NCBI RefSeq assembly: GCF_000403455.2
Contig: NZ_KE159718.1
Span: 30,856-94,855, forward strand
Source: Dorea sp. 5-2
Lineage (GTDB): Bacteria; Bacillota; Clostridia; Lachnospirales; Lachnospiraceae
Direction: 5' to 3'
Length of the DNA stretch: 64,000 nt
In this document: in pieces, positions 42,490 to 51,493 of the stretch
How positions within the stretch are numbered: the stretch's first letter is position 1
Layout of the letters: each line of letters opens with the position of its first letter
Notes under the pieces: model-generated
Seen by the model: only the letters and a program-made list of their open reading frames with translations
Databases searched by the model: none
Told to the model about the DNA's origin: nothing
Made by a program: the position numbers and the translations under genes

Positions 42490-42722
42490 CCTTATACCTT
42501 ATACGTGTATATACCACGTACAAAACCGCTTCTTTTTCTTATTACCCATACCCCACTAAGAGATTCTTGTTCCCTTGTTCCAGACCGCCCCGCAACCCTT
42601 GATTTTACGGAATCCTCTGTATGGGAACTACCGTCAGAACAAACTCCCTCTTGTTCCGCTGGTTCCGTTCTGCCTTGTTCCACCACAGACAGACTTGTTC
42701 CACCTATTTCCCGTCTCGTTCC
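42490..42722. other. Candidate phage replication origin with iterons
   Basis: Five exact copies of CTTGTTCC (42566, 42574, 42650, 42674, 42694) and two one-mismatch copies (42659 CTGGTTCC, 42715 CTCGTTCC) all point the same way. The last three are 20-21 bases apart, two helical turns. An AT-rich stretch at about 42490-42550 lies beside them. The array sits between primase-helicase and VRR-NUC genes in an otherwise gene-free gap. Confidence 0.6.
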
Positions 42723-45079
42723 CGCACATACGCCCTCTGTTTCCCATAAATCGGGAACCCGGACATCCCGTTCTTCGTCTCCGCATACTTCCCCCATCCC
42801 TCAATCTTCCGCATAATGCCGCTGATCTCATAGGAATCTATCTTTTTCAGCGCAGAGGACTCCCGCCCAAAACACTCACACCAGATCTCCATATTGCACA
42901 CCATCATCCGGCGCACCGTACCCGTCTGCCGTTCCTCTCCAAACTCGCTGCCGTTCAGAAAATTCCTCCGGTCATACAGGCTCATGGAATCCCAGTTCTC
43001 CGGCAGGAGCGTGTCAAGATACGTCCGCACCAGCCCTTCCCGGTCATCCGTCTCCATAGCCTCCGCCTGCTGGGACACAGCCATGGCCGCAACCTCCCCC
43101 TCCAGGTACAGCCGCTCCCCGCCTTCATAGACAGCCTTCGCCTCCGCCCATACCTGCAGCACGTCCTCCCCGGAAATCTGCCATGGCTTCTTCACACTCT
43201 CACCATTTACCCGTACCGGCCAGAAGCGCCGGTTCCCGGTAATGTCCCGCAGAAACCCGCTCTCCGTGTTCGTACTCCCCACAATCACGCACTGCCTTGG
43301 GTGGCTCTCCACATTCAGCCCATAGCTGGCCCGGTACTTGTCATCCACCCTGGAAAGAAAAGACTTCACCGTCTCCACGTCCGTCTTCTTCATCCCCGCA
43401 AGCTCCCCCAGCTCCAGAATCCAGTACCCCTGCAGCTTCTCCGGCCCCGACTTATCCCGCATGTCCGTAAGCGTCAGGCTGTCCGAAAACCACGCCCCCG
43501 CAAGCCTGGCAAACATCGTGGACTTCCCAATCCCCTGCGGCCCGTTTAAAATCAGCACACTGTCAAACTTCGTTCCTGGCTGGTAGATCCTCGCCACGGC
43601 CGCCGCCAGCGTCTTTCTAATAACCGCCCTCGTATATGCGGAATCCTCTGCCCCCAGATAGTCCGTCAGCAGCGTGTCAACCCGCTTCACCCCGTCCCAC
43701 TCCGGCAGGGCATCCAGATACTCCTTCACCGGATGATATGCCCGCTCCGAAGCCACGGCCAGCAGAGCGTCCTTCGTCTTCGTGGGCGCATACACCCCGT
43801 ACCCCTTATTCAGATACACCTTCAAAGACGCAAAATCAGAATCATTCCACCCCGGCTTAATCTGCTTCCAGGGCAGACCCTCCCCGGCATCAATCCCGTC
43901 CCGGTGCAGATTAAAAGCGATGGACTGCAAACCATCATCATGCCGGATCGCCAGCACCAGATTGTCCAACGTGTCCTTCACCTTCCCCTGCCGGTCCAGT
44001 TCCAGCCCCTTGCGCCAGTCATCCTCCCCGGAAAACTCCCTCTTGGCAGACTCCGCCCGTTCCTCCGCCAGCGTCAGCTTCACCCTTTCGTCACTAACCG
44101 CAAACTCACTCATAGCCCTAAAAGACGGCAGCTTACAAGCCTCCGTATCCTCCGAAGCCCTCACGTCCAGCTCCCCGAACCTGTGAATCCGCACCATATC
44201 AAAAGCATTCATCAGCTTCCCGCAGGCCGGGTCCGTGGCATGATGGGAATAAGCAAACCTCCCCTCATAGACCACCACCCCCGCCTGGGAATCCGCCGGG
44301 ACATAATCATACCGCCCCTGCATCACACTCGGCCGGTACACATCAGCCAGAAACACCTCCACCGCTTCCTCAATCGAATACGTCCGGCAGAACGCCCCAA
44401 CCACGCCCTCCTTCCCAAGCGGGTCCGCCTGCTTCTTCATCTCCCTCAATACCACCGCCTGCTGCCGCCCGCTCACCGGCCACTCCGAAGAATCCCGCCA
44501 GTCCCTATACCTTGCAAGCACCACATCCGGGTCCAGTATCTCCCCCGCAACATCCCGGAACACAAACTCCCCGTCCGCAGACGTAGACGGCCAGTACATC
44601 AGGCGGGACGGCTCATAAGTGGTATCGTCAAACAGCTCCATCCCGATATCCTCCGCCACCTTCCGCGCCACCGCCGCGTACTCGTCCGGCGACACATTCC
44701 TAGATAAAGGAATCACCAGCCGGAACCTGGGCGCCTCCGGCGTATGCTTATGCGTAGAATAGATCAGACACCGGAAATCAAAAAACAACTCCATCTGCTC
44801 CGGTACATCCCCCACGGCATGGTCCATATCCAGCGTCAGCGCGGACCGGAACACCACACAGTCCTTCTTCCGCCTGCCGCCCTTCAACTTCCCCATCACA
44901 AAACCGCCCACGTCCTTAATGGAATCCTGCCTCGCCTTGGACAGCTTCCGGTACTGCTCCACCGTCTCCGCCGTCCGCACCGTCCGGGAAATCCTCCGGA
45001 CAAAATCCTCCAGCTCCATCTCCCCGCCGTTCCACCGCTTCTCCATCCTCGAATTGCCCGTAGAAACAAAAACCTTCAT
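42704..45079 (-). CDS. VapE-family primase-helicase
   Basis: 791 residues from the ATG at 45079 after GGGGGT. The N-terminal part (about 60-190) has ALTLDMDHA and PRFRLVIPL like archaeo-eukaryotic primases. The C-terminal VapE helicase has Walker A LNGPQGIGKSTMF, Walker B YWILELGEL, and VGSTNTESGFLRD with RRFWPV. It would open and prime the phage origin, which lies just beyond its stop codon. Confidence 0.92.
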   Translation of the reverse strand: MKVFVSTGNSRMEKRWNGGEMELEDFVRRISRTVRTAETVEQYRKLSKARQDSIKDVGGFVMGKLKGGRRKKDCVVFRSALTLDMDHAVGDVPEQMELFFDFRCLIYSTHKHTPEAPRFRLVIPLSRNVSPDEYAAVARKVAEDIGMELFDDTTYEPSRLMYWPSTSADGEFVFRDVAGEILDPDVVLARYRDWRDSSEWPVSGRQQAVVLREMKKQADPLGKEGVVGAFCRTYSIEEAVEVFLADVYRPSVMQGRYDYVPADSQAGVVVYEGRFAYSHHATDPACGKLMNAFDMVRIHRFGELDVRASEDTEACKLPSFRAMSEFAVSDERVKLTLAEERAESAKREFSGEDDWRKGLELDRQGKVKDTLDNLVLAIRHDDGLQSIAFNLHRDGIDAGEGLPWKQIKPGWNDSDFASLKVYLNKGYGVYAPTKTKDALLAVASERAYHPVKEYLDALPEWDGVKRVDTLLTDYLGAEDSAYTRAVIRKTLAAAVARIYQPGTKFDSVLILNGPQGIGKSTMFARLAGAWFSDSLTLTDMRDKSGPEKLQGYWILELGELAGMKKTDVETVKSFLSRVDDKYRASYGLNVESHPRQCVIVGSTNTESGFLRDITGNRRFWPVRVNGESVKKPWQISGEDVLQVWAEAKAVYEGGERLYLEGEVAAMAVSQQAEAMETDDREGLVRTYLDTLLPENWDSMSLYDRRNFLNGSEFGEERQTGTVRRMMVCNMEIWCECFGRESSALKKIDSYEISGIMRKIEGWGKYAETKNGMSGFPIYGKQRAYVRERDGK

Positions 45080-45151
45080 ACACACATACCCCCATTCTCC
45101 CCAGTCATCAGCCTTCCCGCATCATTCCCGTACCCCATAAAAAACGTCCTC

Positions 45152-47092
45152 CTACTGTTTCTGATAAAACCCACACTCATACCCGTCCGCCCGCAGCGGC
45201 AGCCCCTCCGCCCAGGACGGGCAGACCGCCATCACCCCGCACATCTCTTCCACAGAGCCGGTCCCCTCCGGCACCTCCGCAATGATCTCATCATGGCAGT
45301 GCATCACAATGGGATAGCCTTTCTTCTCCACCCGCAGCATAGCCTCCGCCAACAAATCCCTGGCCGTCCCCTGCACGATGTTCTCCACCAGCTTAGGCCC
45401 GTAAGTCTCAATCCGCCCCCACTTCTTATTCTCCAAAATCCCCTCATAAGTCAGGCCCTCCCGCCCAAACCTGTTCACCCCCATCCTCGGCTTCACATAC
45501 GCCAGCCTCCGCCCGGACGGGAGCATGACAAACAGAATCCCGCTCCTATACTCAAACGCGATCCTCCCCGCCCGTGTCCTCGTCCTCTTCACCACGGCCT
45601 CCACAGCCGCCTTATCCACGTCCCACCAAAACTGCGTGATATGCGGGTTCGCCCTGCGCCATACCGCCACCAGGGACGGCAGCTCCTCCTCCGAAAGCCC
45701 CATATCCAAAGCCCCCATGGAGATCAGCGCCCCCGCAGCCCCGCCGTACCCCAGCCCAAGCTCCGCAATCTTCCCCTTCTGCCGCAGCGGGGAACCCTTC
45801 GCCACTTCCTCCACCGGCACATGGAACATAGCGGCCGCCGAAGCCTCATAAATCTTCCCGTGGGAAGAAAACACATCCAGCCGCCACCGCTCCCCCGCAA
45901 GCCACGCCAGCACCCGCGCCTCAATCGCAGAAAAATCCGCCACCACAAACCGGCACCCCGCCTCCGGCACAAACGCCGTCCGTATCAGCTCCGAAAGCAC
46001 CTCCGGCGTGGAACCGTAAAACATCTCCACATCCTCAAACCTCCCCTCCCTCACAAGCCCCCTCGCCAGCTCCAGATCCGGCAGATGGTTCTGCGGGAGA
46101 TTCTGCACCTGCACCAGCCTCCCCGCCCACCGCCCGGTCCGGTTCGCCCCGTAAAACTGCAGCAGACCATGCACCCGCCCGTCCGAACACACAGACCGCT
46201 CCATGGCCTCATACTTCTTCACGGAAGTCTTCGCCATCAAAAGCCGCAGCCGCAGAAGCTCCTCCACCTCCCCGTCCGCCCCCTCGATCAGCTCCGCCAC
46301 CGCCTTCCTGGACAGGCTCTCCGCCTCCACCCCGTTCTCCCCCAGCCAGCCCTTCAACTGCGCCACGGAATTGGGATTCTCCAATCCGGTAAGCTCATAC
46401 GCCCGTTCCGTCGCAACCCCCTTATGCAGACGCTCACACCTCACCGCCTGCCGCACCAGCCCCATATCCACCAGCACGCCCCGGTCATTGATCCGCTGGT
46501 CCAGCCGGTACACCTCCATCTCCCCCTCCGGTATCGGGAACTTCCCCAGCTTCCGCCGTATGGCCTTCTCCACATCCACGTCCCTCCTGCAGTAACGCTT
46601 GAACACCTCCCACTTCTCCGGCGCATGGCACGGCAGATTCCGCCTCCTGCCCCCGTTGGCCTTCGTAGGCTTACAAGGCACACAGAAATACCGTATCAGC
46701 TCCTTCCCCTCCTTCATCTTCCGCTCATCCAGCCCCAGCACCGCCCCCACGTCCTCCAAAGACCTGGGCAGCGCCAGCACAGCCGCCTGGACCGCGCTGC
46801 AGTGCCACGAATCCGGCGGAAGATACCTCCCGAAATACTTAGAAAGACACGTCCGCTCAAAATTCGCATTGAACGCCGTCTTCACCACAGAACCGTCAAA
46901 AACCGCCTCCACAACATCCTCCGGCAACACCTCCCCCTGCGCCAGATCTATCACCCTGGCCTCCCCACCGTCAAAACAATAGGCAAACAGCAGGACTTCA
47001 AAAGCAGGGCTGTCCGCATAAGCGTAAACCCCGCACTTTATCAAATCCACATCACTGAACGTCTCAATATCAATCCCTAAAATCCGTCCCAT
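45152..47092 (-). CDS. Phage family A DNA polymerase
   Basis: 646 residues from the ATG at 47092. The exonuclease begins with GIDIETFSDVDL. The polymerase has motif A VVADFSAIEARVLAWL, motif B RQKGKIAELGLGYGG and motif C MHCHDEIIAEVP. It is shorter than bacterial Pol I and lacks a 5'-3' exonuclease. It replicates phage DNA together with VapE. Confidence 0.95.
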   Translation of the reverse strand: MGRILGIDIETFSDVDLIKCGVYAYADSPAFEVLLFAYCFDGGEARVIDLAQGEVLPEDVVEAVFDGSVVKTAFNANFERTCLSKYFGRYLPPDSWHCSAVQAAVLALPRSLEDVGAVLGLDERKMKEGKELIRYFCVPCKPTKANGGRRRNLPCHAPEKWEVFKRYCRRDVDVEKAIRRKLGKFPIPEGEMEVYRLDQRINDRGVLVDMGLVRQAVRCERLHKGVATERAYELTGLENPNSVAQLKGWLGENGVEAESLSRKAVAELIEGADGEVEELLRLRLLMAKTSVKKYEAMERSVCSDGRVHGLLQFYGANRTGRWAGRLVQVQNLPQNHLPDLELARGLVREGRFEDVEMFYGSTPEVLSELIRTAFVPEAGCRFVVADFSAIEARVLAWLAGERWRLDVFSSHGKIYEASAAAMFHVPVEEVAKGSPLRQKGKIAELGLGYGGAAGALISMGALDMGLSEEELPSLVAVWRRANPHITQFWWDVDKAAVEAVVKRTRTRAGRIAFEYRSGILFVMLPSGRRLAYVKPRMGVNRFGREGLTYEGILENKKWGRIETYGPKLVENIVQGTARDLLAEAMLRVEKKGYPIVMHCHDEIIAEVPEGTGSVEEMCGVMAVCPSWAEGLPLRADGYECGFYQKQ

Positions 47093-47169
47093 AACACCAC
47101 GGCTCCCTTCCTCCTGCAATTTACTCCCCAACGGGAAACGGGCGGCAGTCCCCCGCCGCCCCCACAAAT

Positions 47170-47724
47170 CTATCCCAGGAAATCATCCTCGTCATCCACT
47201 TCCACCGCGTCAAAATCATCCTCGGCGTTCGTCCTCCCGCCCAAAGATTCCCCGTCCCGCAGCTTCTGGATATTCCCCAGCCCCGCAGCAATCCCACGGT
47301 TCCCGTTGCTGTTGAACCCGTAAAAATTCACACTGATCCGCCCATAACACCCGGAATACACCTCCGACTGGTCCAGGATCGGCTGCACGTTCTTATCCAC
47401 CACCTGCGGAGCCTGCTTACTATTCGCATTAAAGAAATAACTATCCGCATAAGCCTCATCCTCCGGCCGGTCAATATCCCCGTCCCGCAGCGGCAGCTTC
47501 AAATTCGCCGGAACCTTCCCGCCCCACTTGGAAACCGAATCCTTCTTCGCCTGCTCAATGGCCCTCTGAATCTTCCCGATCGTCTCCGTGTCCGACTTCG
47601 GAATGATAGCCGACACCGAATACTTCGGGTCCCCGTCATTCACCGTATTCGGCTCCCAACAGTGCAGATAAGAAAACCTGCAAGGTACAATCACTTTTGT
47701 CAAACTTACATTTTCGTTACTCAT
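47170..47724 (-). CDS. DUF2815 protein, probable ssDNA-binding protein
   Basis: 184 residues. The start at 47724 follows AAGGAGGAATGA. The CRFSYLHCWEPNTVNDGDPKY and KYSVSAIIPKSD segments identify DUF2815, which resembles T7 gp2.5-like single-strand binding proteins. An acidic tail (DDFDAVEVDDEDDF) is also typical of SSBs. It lies between exonuclease-like and polymerase genes. Confidence 0.88.
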   Translation of the reverse strand: MSNENVSLTKVIVPCRFSYLHCWEPNTVNDGDPKYSVSAIIPKSDTETIGKIQRAIEQAKKDSVSKWGGKVPANLKLPLRDGDIDRPEDEAYADSYFFNANSKQAPQVVDKNVQPILDQSEVYSGCYGRISVNFYGFNSNGNRGIAAGLGNIQKLRDGESLGGRTNAEDDFDAVEVDDEDDFLG

Positions 47725-47728
47725 AAAT

Positions 47729-48862
47729 TCATTCCTCCTTAAAATCCGCCTCCGCCGTCGCCGCCAACACTTCCTGCCTCTTATCCGACTCCGGCACCAG
47801 CGTAATCTTCCCCTGGGGCTTATACACCAACTTCCCCAGGACCTCCGCAAACCTCTTCTTACCCATCAGCTTCTCCATCTCCGTAATCCCGATCAGCGAC
47901 CTCTTATAAATATCCGCATACCCGGCAGCCACAGCCGCCTCCGCCGCCTCTTCCTCATCCGTATACTTCCGGCAGCTCCGGCCCTCCACCAGCTTGAACC
48001 CGGCCCACTTCTTCCCCTTGGACACAGCCTCGTCCTGGGCATAGGCATACACATCCGCAGACCACCTGGCCAGCTCGTCCGCCACCTTCAAGACCTCCGC
48101 CACCTCATCATCCGTCAAAAGCGCCGGAGCCTTAAACTCCATCTGCGCCAGCCTCAAAAATCCCTCCGCCCGCGCCCTGCAGGTATTCTTCGCTTTACAG
48201 AACCGGCACCAGGAACCGCTCCGGAACTCCCCCTCGCCCGCAATGGCAAGAGCCGCCCTGGGCTTCAATTCTTTATCCACCCACTCCATCAGGTCAGATA
48301 CGGAAATCTCCCAGGTACTCACCGATTCCAGCCGCGGCTGATAAATAGCCATACGCACCGTCTCAATATCATAGATCGCCCCGAACAGTTCCAGAGCGCC
48401 CAGCCCGTACAACATCATCTGCGGGTTCCACTCCGCATCCACCGCAACGCCCTTCCCGTACTTCAAATCAACCACCGTCAGCACCCGGTCCGCCACGATC
48501 AACAGATCCCCTGTGCCGAACCCCTCCGGCACATAAGCCGAATAATCCAGCCGCTGCTCGATCAGCACCACCGGGTCCTTACACTCCTGCCTGGCAAGCT
48601 CCACCTGCTCCATGGCATAAGCCACATACCCGTCCGTGCATTCCTCCATCTCGTCACACTGGTAATCCGACACCGGACGCTTGGACCTCCGTTTCAGGCA
48701 CCGTTTCAGCTTATGCTCCGCAAGGGCATGGGCGGCAGTCCCTTCCTCCGCATACACACTATTTCCCGTCTCTTCCGCAAACTGCTCTTCCATCCTTGCG
48801 GACGGCGTACAGTTCAGCCACCGCCTAGAAGAAGACGCCGACAACAACGCATGTCTCCCCAT
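47729..48862 (-). CDS. DUF2800 protein, Cas4/RecB-like nuclease
   Basis: 377 residues from the ATG at 48862. The nuclease core includes GTGDLLIVADRVLTVVDLKYGKG (PD-(D/E)XK), and a Cys set at SWCRFCKAKNTCRARA could hold an iron-sulfur cluster as in Cas4/AddB. It probably processes DNA ends for phage recombination, paired with the DUF2815 protein. Confidence 0.9.
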   Translation of the reverse strand: MGRHALLSASSSRRWLNCTPSARMEEQFAEETGNSVYAEEGTAAHALAEHKLKRCLKRRSKRPVSDYQCDEMEECTDGYVAYAMEQVELARQECKDPVVLIEQRLDYSAYVPEGFGTGDLLIVADRVLTVVDLKYGKGVAVDAEWNPQMMLYGLGALELFGAIYDIETVRMAIYQPRLESVSTWEISVSDLMEWVDKELKPRAALAIAGEGEFRSGSWCRFCKAKNTCRARAEGFLRLAQMEFKAPALLTDDEVAEVLKVADELARWSADVYAYAQDEAVSKGKKWAGFKLVEGRSCRKYTDEEEAAEAAVAAGYADIYKRSLIGITEMEKLMGKKRFAEVLGKLVYKPQGKITLVPESDKRQEVLAATAEADFKEE

Positions 48863-48864
48863 AA

Positions 48865-49308
48865 TCAAAGCACCTTCGCTTCCTTCAAAAGCGCCGGGTA
48901 ATGCTCCGGGTCCACCCCGGACAGCTTCACCGCCCCGTATTTCTGTAGCAGCTCCTTGATCCCCTGCGACTTCCCCTCCTGGGTCTTCTGCGCCATCACC
49001 GCCCGCACATCCTCAATCGCCACAGCCTTCTTAGAATCCGCCGCCTTCTTATCCACCTTCTTATCCGCTTCCCCGGCCTTCTGCCCCTTCCCGGAACCAG
49101 AATCCCCGGCCTCCGCAGCACCGGTCTCCACGGCATCCCCGGCCTCTCCCGCTTTCCCGGCAGTATCCACAACAGCATCAGCCTCCGTCACAGCCGCATC
49201 CTTCTCCGCCGTATCAGCAGCACCGTTCCACTCCATACCGGCAAGCCCCCTAAGCCCGTCCGCCACCATGGAAAACCCGTCCGCGATCCTCAACAATTCA
49301 CTTCCCAT
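48865..49308 (-). CDS. Low-complexity phage protein with conserved C-terminal helix pair
   Basis: 147 residues. The middle (about 30-95) is Ala/Glu/Asp/Lys-rich and probably disordered. The C-terminus (IEDVRAVMAQKTQEGKSQGIKELLQKYG) matches a small conserved domain in Clostridial phages often mislabelled rRNA biogenesis protein rrp5. Adjacent to DUF2800 with a 2-base gap, it may be a recombination accessory. Its start overlaps the previous gene by 11 bases. Confidence 0.75.
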   Translation of the reverse strand: MGSELLRIADGFSMVADGLRGLAGMEWNGAADTAEKDAAVTEADAVVDTAGKAGEAGDAVETGAAEAGDSGSGKGQKAGEADKKVDKKAADSKKAVAIEDVRAVMAQKTQEGKSQGIKELLQKYGAVKLSGVDPEHYPALLKEAKVL

Positions 49309-49693
49309 CTTGCAATCCCTCCATATCTTCCAATCGTTCTATCAGTTCCTCGGAGTACATGGCGCACACCAGCATCTCCTTCCCAATCTCCGGGCGGCTG
49401 AAATACTGCGCCTTCTCCCCGTACCTCTTTTGTACCTCCGCCTCCATCAGCCTGCGCCGCTCGCCCCGCTCAAAGCCGAACACCCAGATCCCGTCCGCCT
49501 TCTCCATCAGCCTGGAGACCAGAAGCCCCTCCACAGCGCTCCCAAGCTCATCCTTGAAAATTCCGTGGAAACAAAGGAACGGGCTCACCGGGATCTTCCC
49601 CTTATGGGCCGCATACCGGCAGTATTCCTCCGCCCTCTGCCGGTCCAGCTCCTCACTCCCCGTCAGATGTGTCAAGACCAGCACCATCTCCAT
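49298..49693 (-). CDS. Nucleoside deoxyribosyltransferase-like protein, copy 1 (DUF4406-like)
   Basis: 131 residues. MVLVLTHLTGSEELDRQRAEEYCRYAA and KADGIWVFGFERG follow the DUF4406/N-deoxyribosyltransferase fold pattern. It could cleave or swap deoxynucleotide bases or may be a degenerate binding protein. It overlaps both neighbouring genes and is similar to the gene just upstream, so the two look like an old tandem duplication. Confidence 0.75.
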   Translation of the reverse strand: MEMVLVLTHLTGSEELDRQRAEEYCRYAAHKGKIPVSPFLCFHGIFKDELGSAVEGLLVSRLMEKADGIWVFGFERGERRRLMEAEVQKRYGEKAQYFSRPEIGKEMLVCAMYSEELIERLEDMEGLQDGK

Positions 49694-50021
49694 GCCCGCT
49701 CCCTCCTTCCATGCCTTCCGGCTCCATGAACCTCACCCCGATCCCATGCTCTGCGGCAAAAGCGATCTCCGAAGCCATCCCTTCCGTGGCCTCCCCGAAC
49801 ACCCACACCTCGTCACAGCACAGGAGCAGCTCCAGCCCCATGGCAAGCCCCGCCTGCCGCTCCGCCTCGATCCCCTCATTCAGAAACTGCGGGAACAAAA
49901 GATGCGGCGCAACCGGCAGGAACCCTCTCTCGCAGGCCGCCCGGCAGTACCCGGCCGCCTTCCTTGCATTCCCCTCCATGTCCCCACGGAAAGGGCTGCA
50001 GATAAACACCTTCTTACGCAT
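49653..50021 (-). CDS. DUF4406 deoxyribosyltransferase-like protein, copy 2
   Basis: 122 residues from the ATG at 50021; the start is fixed by its TGATG overlap with the small gene upstream. KVFICSPFRGDMEGNARKAAGYCR and DEVWVFGEATEGMASEIAFAAEHGI are the DUF4406 signature. The Gly/Ser/Asp-rich end overlaps copy 1 by 41 bases. A role in nucleotide salvage or removal of modified bases during infection is plausible. Confidence 0.85.
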   Translation of the reverse strand: MRKKVFICSPFRGDMEGNARKAAGYCRAACERGFLPVAPHLLFPQFLNEGIEAERQAGLAMGLELLLCCDEVWVFGEATEGMASEIAFAAEHGIGVRFMEPEGMEGGSGHGDGAGLDTSDGE

Positions 50022-50200
50022 CACCACTTCCATCCTTTCTTCGCTTTCCGTCTGCCGGCCACTGCCGCCGCACCGGATTCATACGCCTGCACACTTTTCT
50101 CAATCTGCATCAGCTTCACCGCCAGGCTCTTGGCCACAATGCTGATCGCCTGCAGGATACCAATAAGCTCCTGCGTATTCTCTCTTTCCACTGCCTCCAT
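50021..50200 (-). CDS. 59-residue small phage protein
   Basis: Start ATG at 50200 directly after GGAAAGGAGGG, stop TGA overlapping the next start (TGATG). It has a helical middle (ELIGILQAISIVAKSLAVKLMQIEKSVQAYES) and a very basic end (GRRKAKKGWKW). No family recognised. The coupling and ribosome-binding site make it a real gene. Confidence 0.7.
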   Translation of the reverse strand: MEAVERENTQELIGILQAISIVAKSLAVKLMQIEKSVQAYESGAAAVAGRRKAKKGWKW

Positions 50201-50335
50201 CCCTCCTTTCCGGGGCTGTCGTATCTATCCCCTTCACTGCCGTAATGACACTTTTTTAAAAATAGGCAACGAAATCCTAAAACTTTTTCAAAAACCATTC
50301 GACACAGACAAAAAATATTGTCGAACGCCCCCATA

Positions 50336-50779
50336 TCACACATCTATCCCCCTCTCTCGAAAAAAGCGGCGCAGCTTTTCCAGCACCTTATTCTTACGGA
50401 AATCCAGCGTCCGCCGGTTCTTCCCGCTAACCCTCGCATACTCATAGACACTCATTTCCTCCCCAAACACCTTCTCCGCTATCTCCCTTTCTTCCGGCAG
50501 CAGGTTATCCAGAGCGTCCTTCAATACCCCCAGCAGCATCCTCTTCTCCGCCAGTTCCTCCGTATCCTCCGCAAACAGTTCATTCCTCATGTCGTTCTCC
50601 TTCCATTCCTCATAAGACTCCTCCGTATACCCCTTTTCCTCCATCGCCTCCCGGTTCCTCTGCTCCCTCTTCTTCTGCCTCCACCACGGGCGGAAATACC
50701 TCTGGTACTCTTCCTCCGTGACCTCCATCCTCACTTCCTCATTCCCAGACCTGATGGTAACGATCCTCTTTCCAGACAT
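50336..50779 (-). CDS. Sigma-region-4-like phage regulator
   Basis: 147 residues, start after GAAAGGAACGCTTT. A charged coiled region (REQRNREAMEEKGYTEESYEEW) is followed by a helix-turn-helix of the sigma region 4 type (LPEEREIAEKVFGEEMSVYEYARVSGKNRRTLDFRK). It probably controls phage promoters. It follows the terminator at 50854. Confidence 0.75.
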   Translation of the reverse strand: MSGKRIVTIRSGNEEVRMEVTEEEYQRYFRPWWRQKKREQRNREAMEEKGYTEESYEEWKENDMRNELFAEDTEELAEKRMLLGVLKDALDNLLPEEREIAEKVFGEEMSVYEYARVSGKNRRTLDFRKNKVLEKLRRFFRERGIDV

Positions 50780-50853
50780 AAAGCGTTCCTTTCTTTACGC
50801 CTTCGTAAAGCCAGAAACGCCGGAAGCTCTATGCGGGACAATTCCGTAAAACC

Positions 50854-50899
50854 AAAAAAGGCCGGAGTAAGCTACTTAATTCCTAGCTTTACTCCGGCC
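50854..50899 (-). terminator. Strong terminator before the sigma-like gene
   Basis: GGCCGGAGTAA-GCTA (50860-50874) pairs with its complement at 50884-50899 with one bulged base, followed by TTTTTT on the - strand. It ends transcription from the zinc-ribbon genes. Confidence 0.85.
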
Positions 50900-50951
50900 A
50901 TTCGGTGACTCGACACTATGCGGTCCCACTCGCTCGGTCGTAAAAATACAT

Positions 50952-51104
50952 TCAGTTCTTCAATCCTGCACGGGCTGGCAGCACAATCCTCACAATCTTC
51001 CCGCAGTGCGGACACCGCAGTTCAAAAGCAATTTCATATGCCCGGTCCCGCCTCACGTCCAGGAGCCTCCTGCCGCACAGCGGACAGACCTTCTTTTCCC
51101 CCAC
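50952..51104 (-). CDS. Com-like zinc ribbon protein
   Basis: 50 residues from a GTG after AAAGGAGGCGGC. Two Cys pairs (CPLCGRRLLD, CPHCGKIVRI) frame a short loop as in the Mu Com family of translational regulators. Similar to the zinc ribbon gene just upstream. Confidence 0.75.
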   Translation of the reverse strand: MGEKKVCPLCGRRLLDVRRDRAYEIAFELRCPHCGKIVRIVLPARAGLKN

Positions 51105-51213
51105 GCCGCCTCCTTTCCTGCCACTACAGGGACAGCGGCACGGCATCCATGCCATAATTTTCCATGCATAATCCAAGTATTCCCCATTTCCCGCAGGATA
51201 AACACCACAACGC

Positions 51214-51250
51214 AAAAAAAGACGGCCCCCGCACCCTCGCAGAAGCCGTC
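51214..51250 (-). terminator. Terminator between the two zinc ribbon genes
   Basis: GACGGC (51221-51226) pairs with GCCGTC (51245-51250), followed on the - strand by seven T. Confidence 0.75.
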
Positions 51251-51262
51251 CCGCTTATGTAC

Positions 51263-51424
51263 CTATCTTTTCTTTTGCTTTTTCTTCTCACTCTTTGGTT
51301 CCCAGTACACCGTAACAATATGATTGCAGTTCGGGCACCTGGTCTGTGCCTCCACTGGCTTCGGGAATTCCGTGCAGATATCCATAATACGCTTTCCGCA
51401 CCTTGGGCATTTCAGTCTCTCCAT
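51263..51424 (-). CDS. Small zinc ribbon protein
   Basis: 53 residues, ATG nine bases after GGAGGTGG. CPRCGKRIMDICTEF and CPNCNHIVTVYW give two Cys pairs, followed by a Lys-rich tail (PKSEKKKQKKR). It is too short for usual gene calling but has clear Com-like features and a good ribosome-binding site. It may bind nucleic acid. Confidence 0.75.
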   Translation of the reverse strand: MERLKCPRCGKRIMDICTEFPKPVEAQTRCPNCNHIVTVYWEPKSEKKKQKKR

Positions 51425-51446
51425 TCATGTCCACCTCCTCGTATAC

Positions 51447-51493
51447 AGCCCCGGTTCCTGGCTGCCGGGGCTCTAACCTGGCGATTGTCTCAT
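51447..51493 (-). other. Six-codon leader frame followed by a perfect hairpin
   Basis: AGGAGGTAGACA precedes ATG at 51493; the frame reads MRQSPG and stops at 51473. Immediately after, AGCCCCGG pairs perfectly with CCGGGGCT (51465-51472 with 51447-51454). No T-run follows. It lies 23 bases before the zinc ribbon start. The rest of the 51425-51762 gap holds only very short frames. Confidence 0.4.

Noticed and set aside
44744-47080. A 778-codon + strand open frame opposite VapE and DNA polymerase
   Set aside because: Same Pro/His/Arg-rich antisense artefact; the - strand genes have all catalytic motifs.
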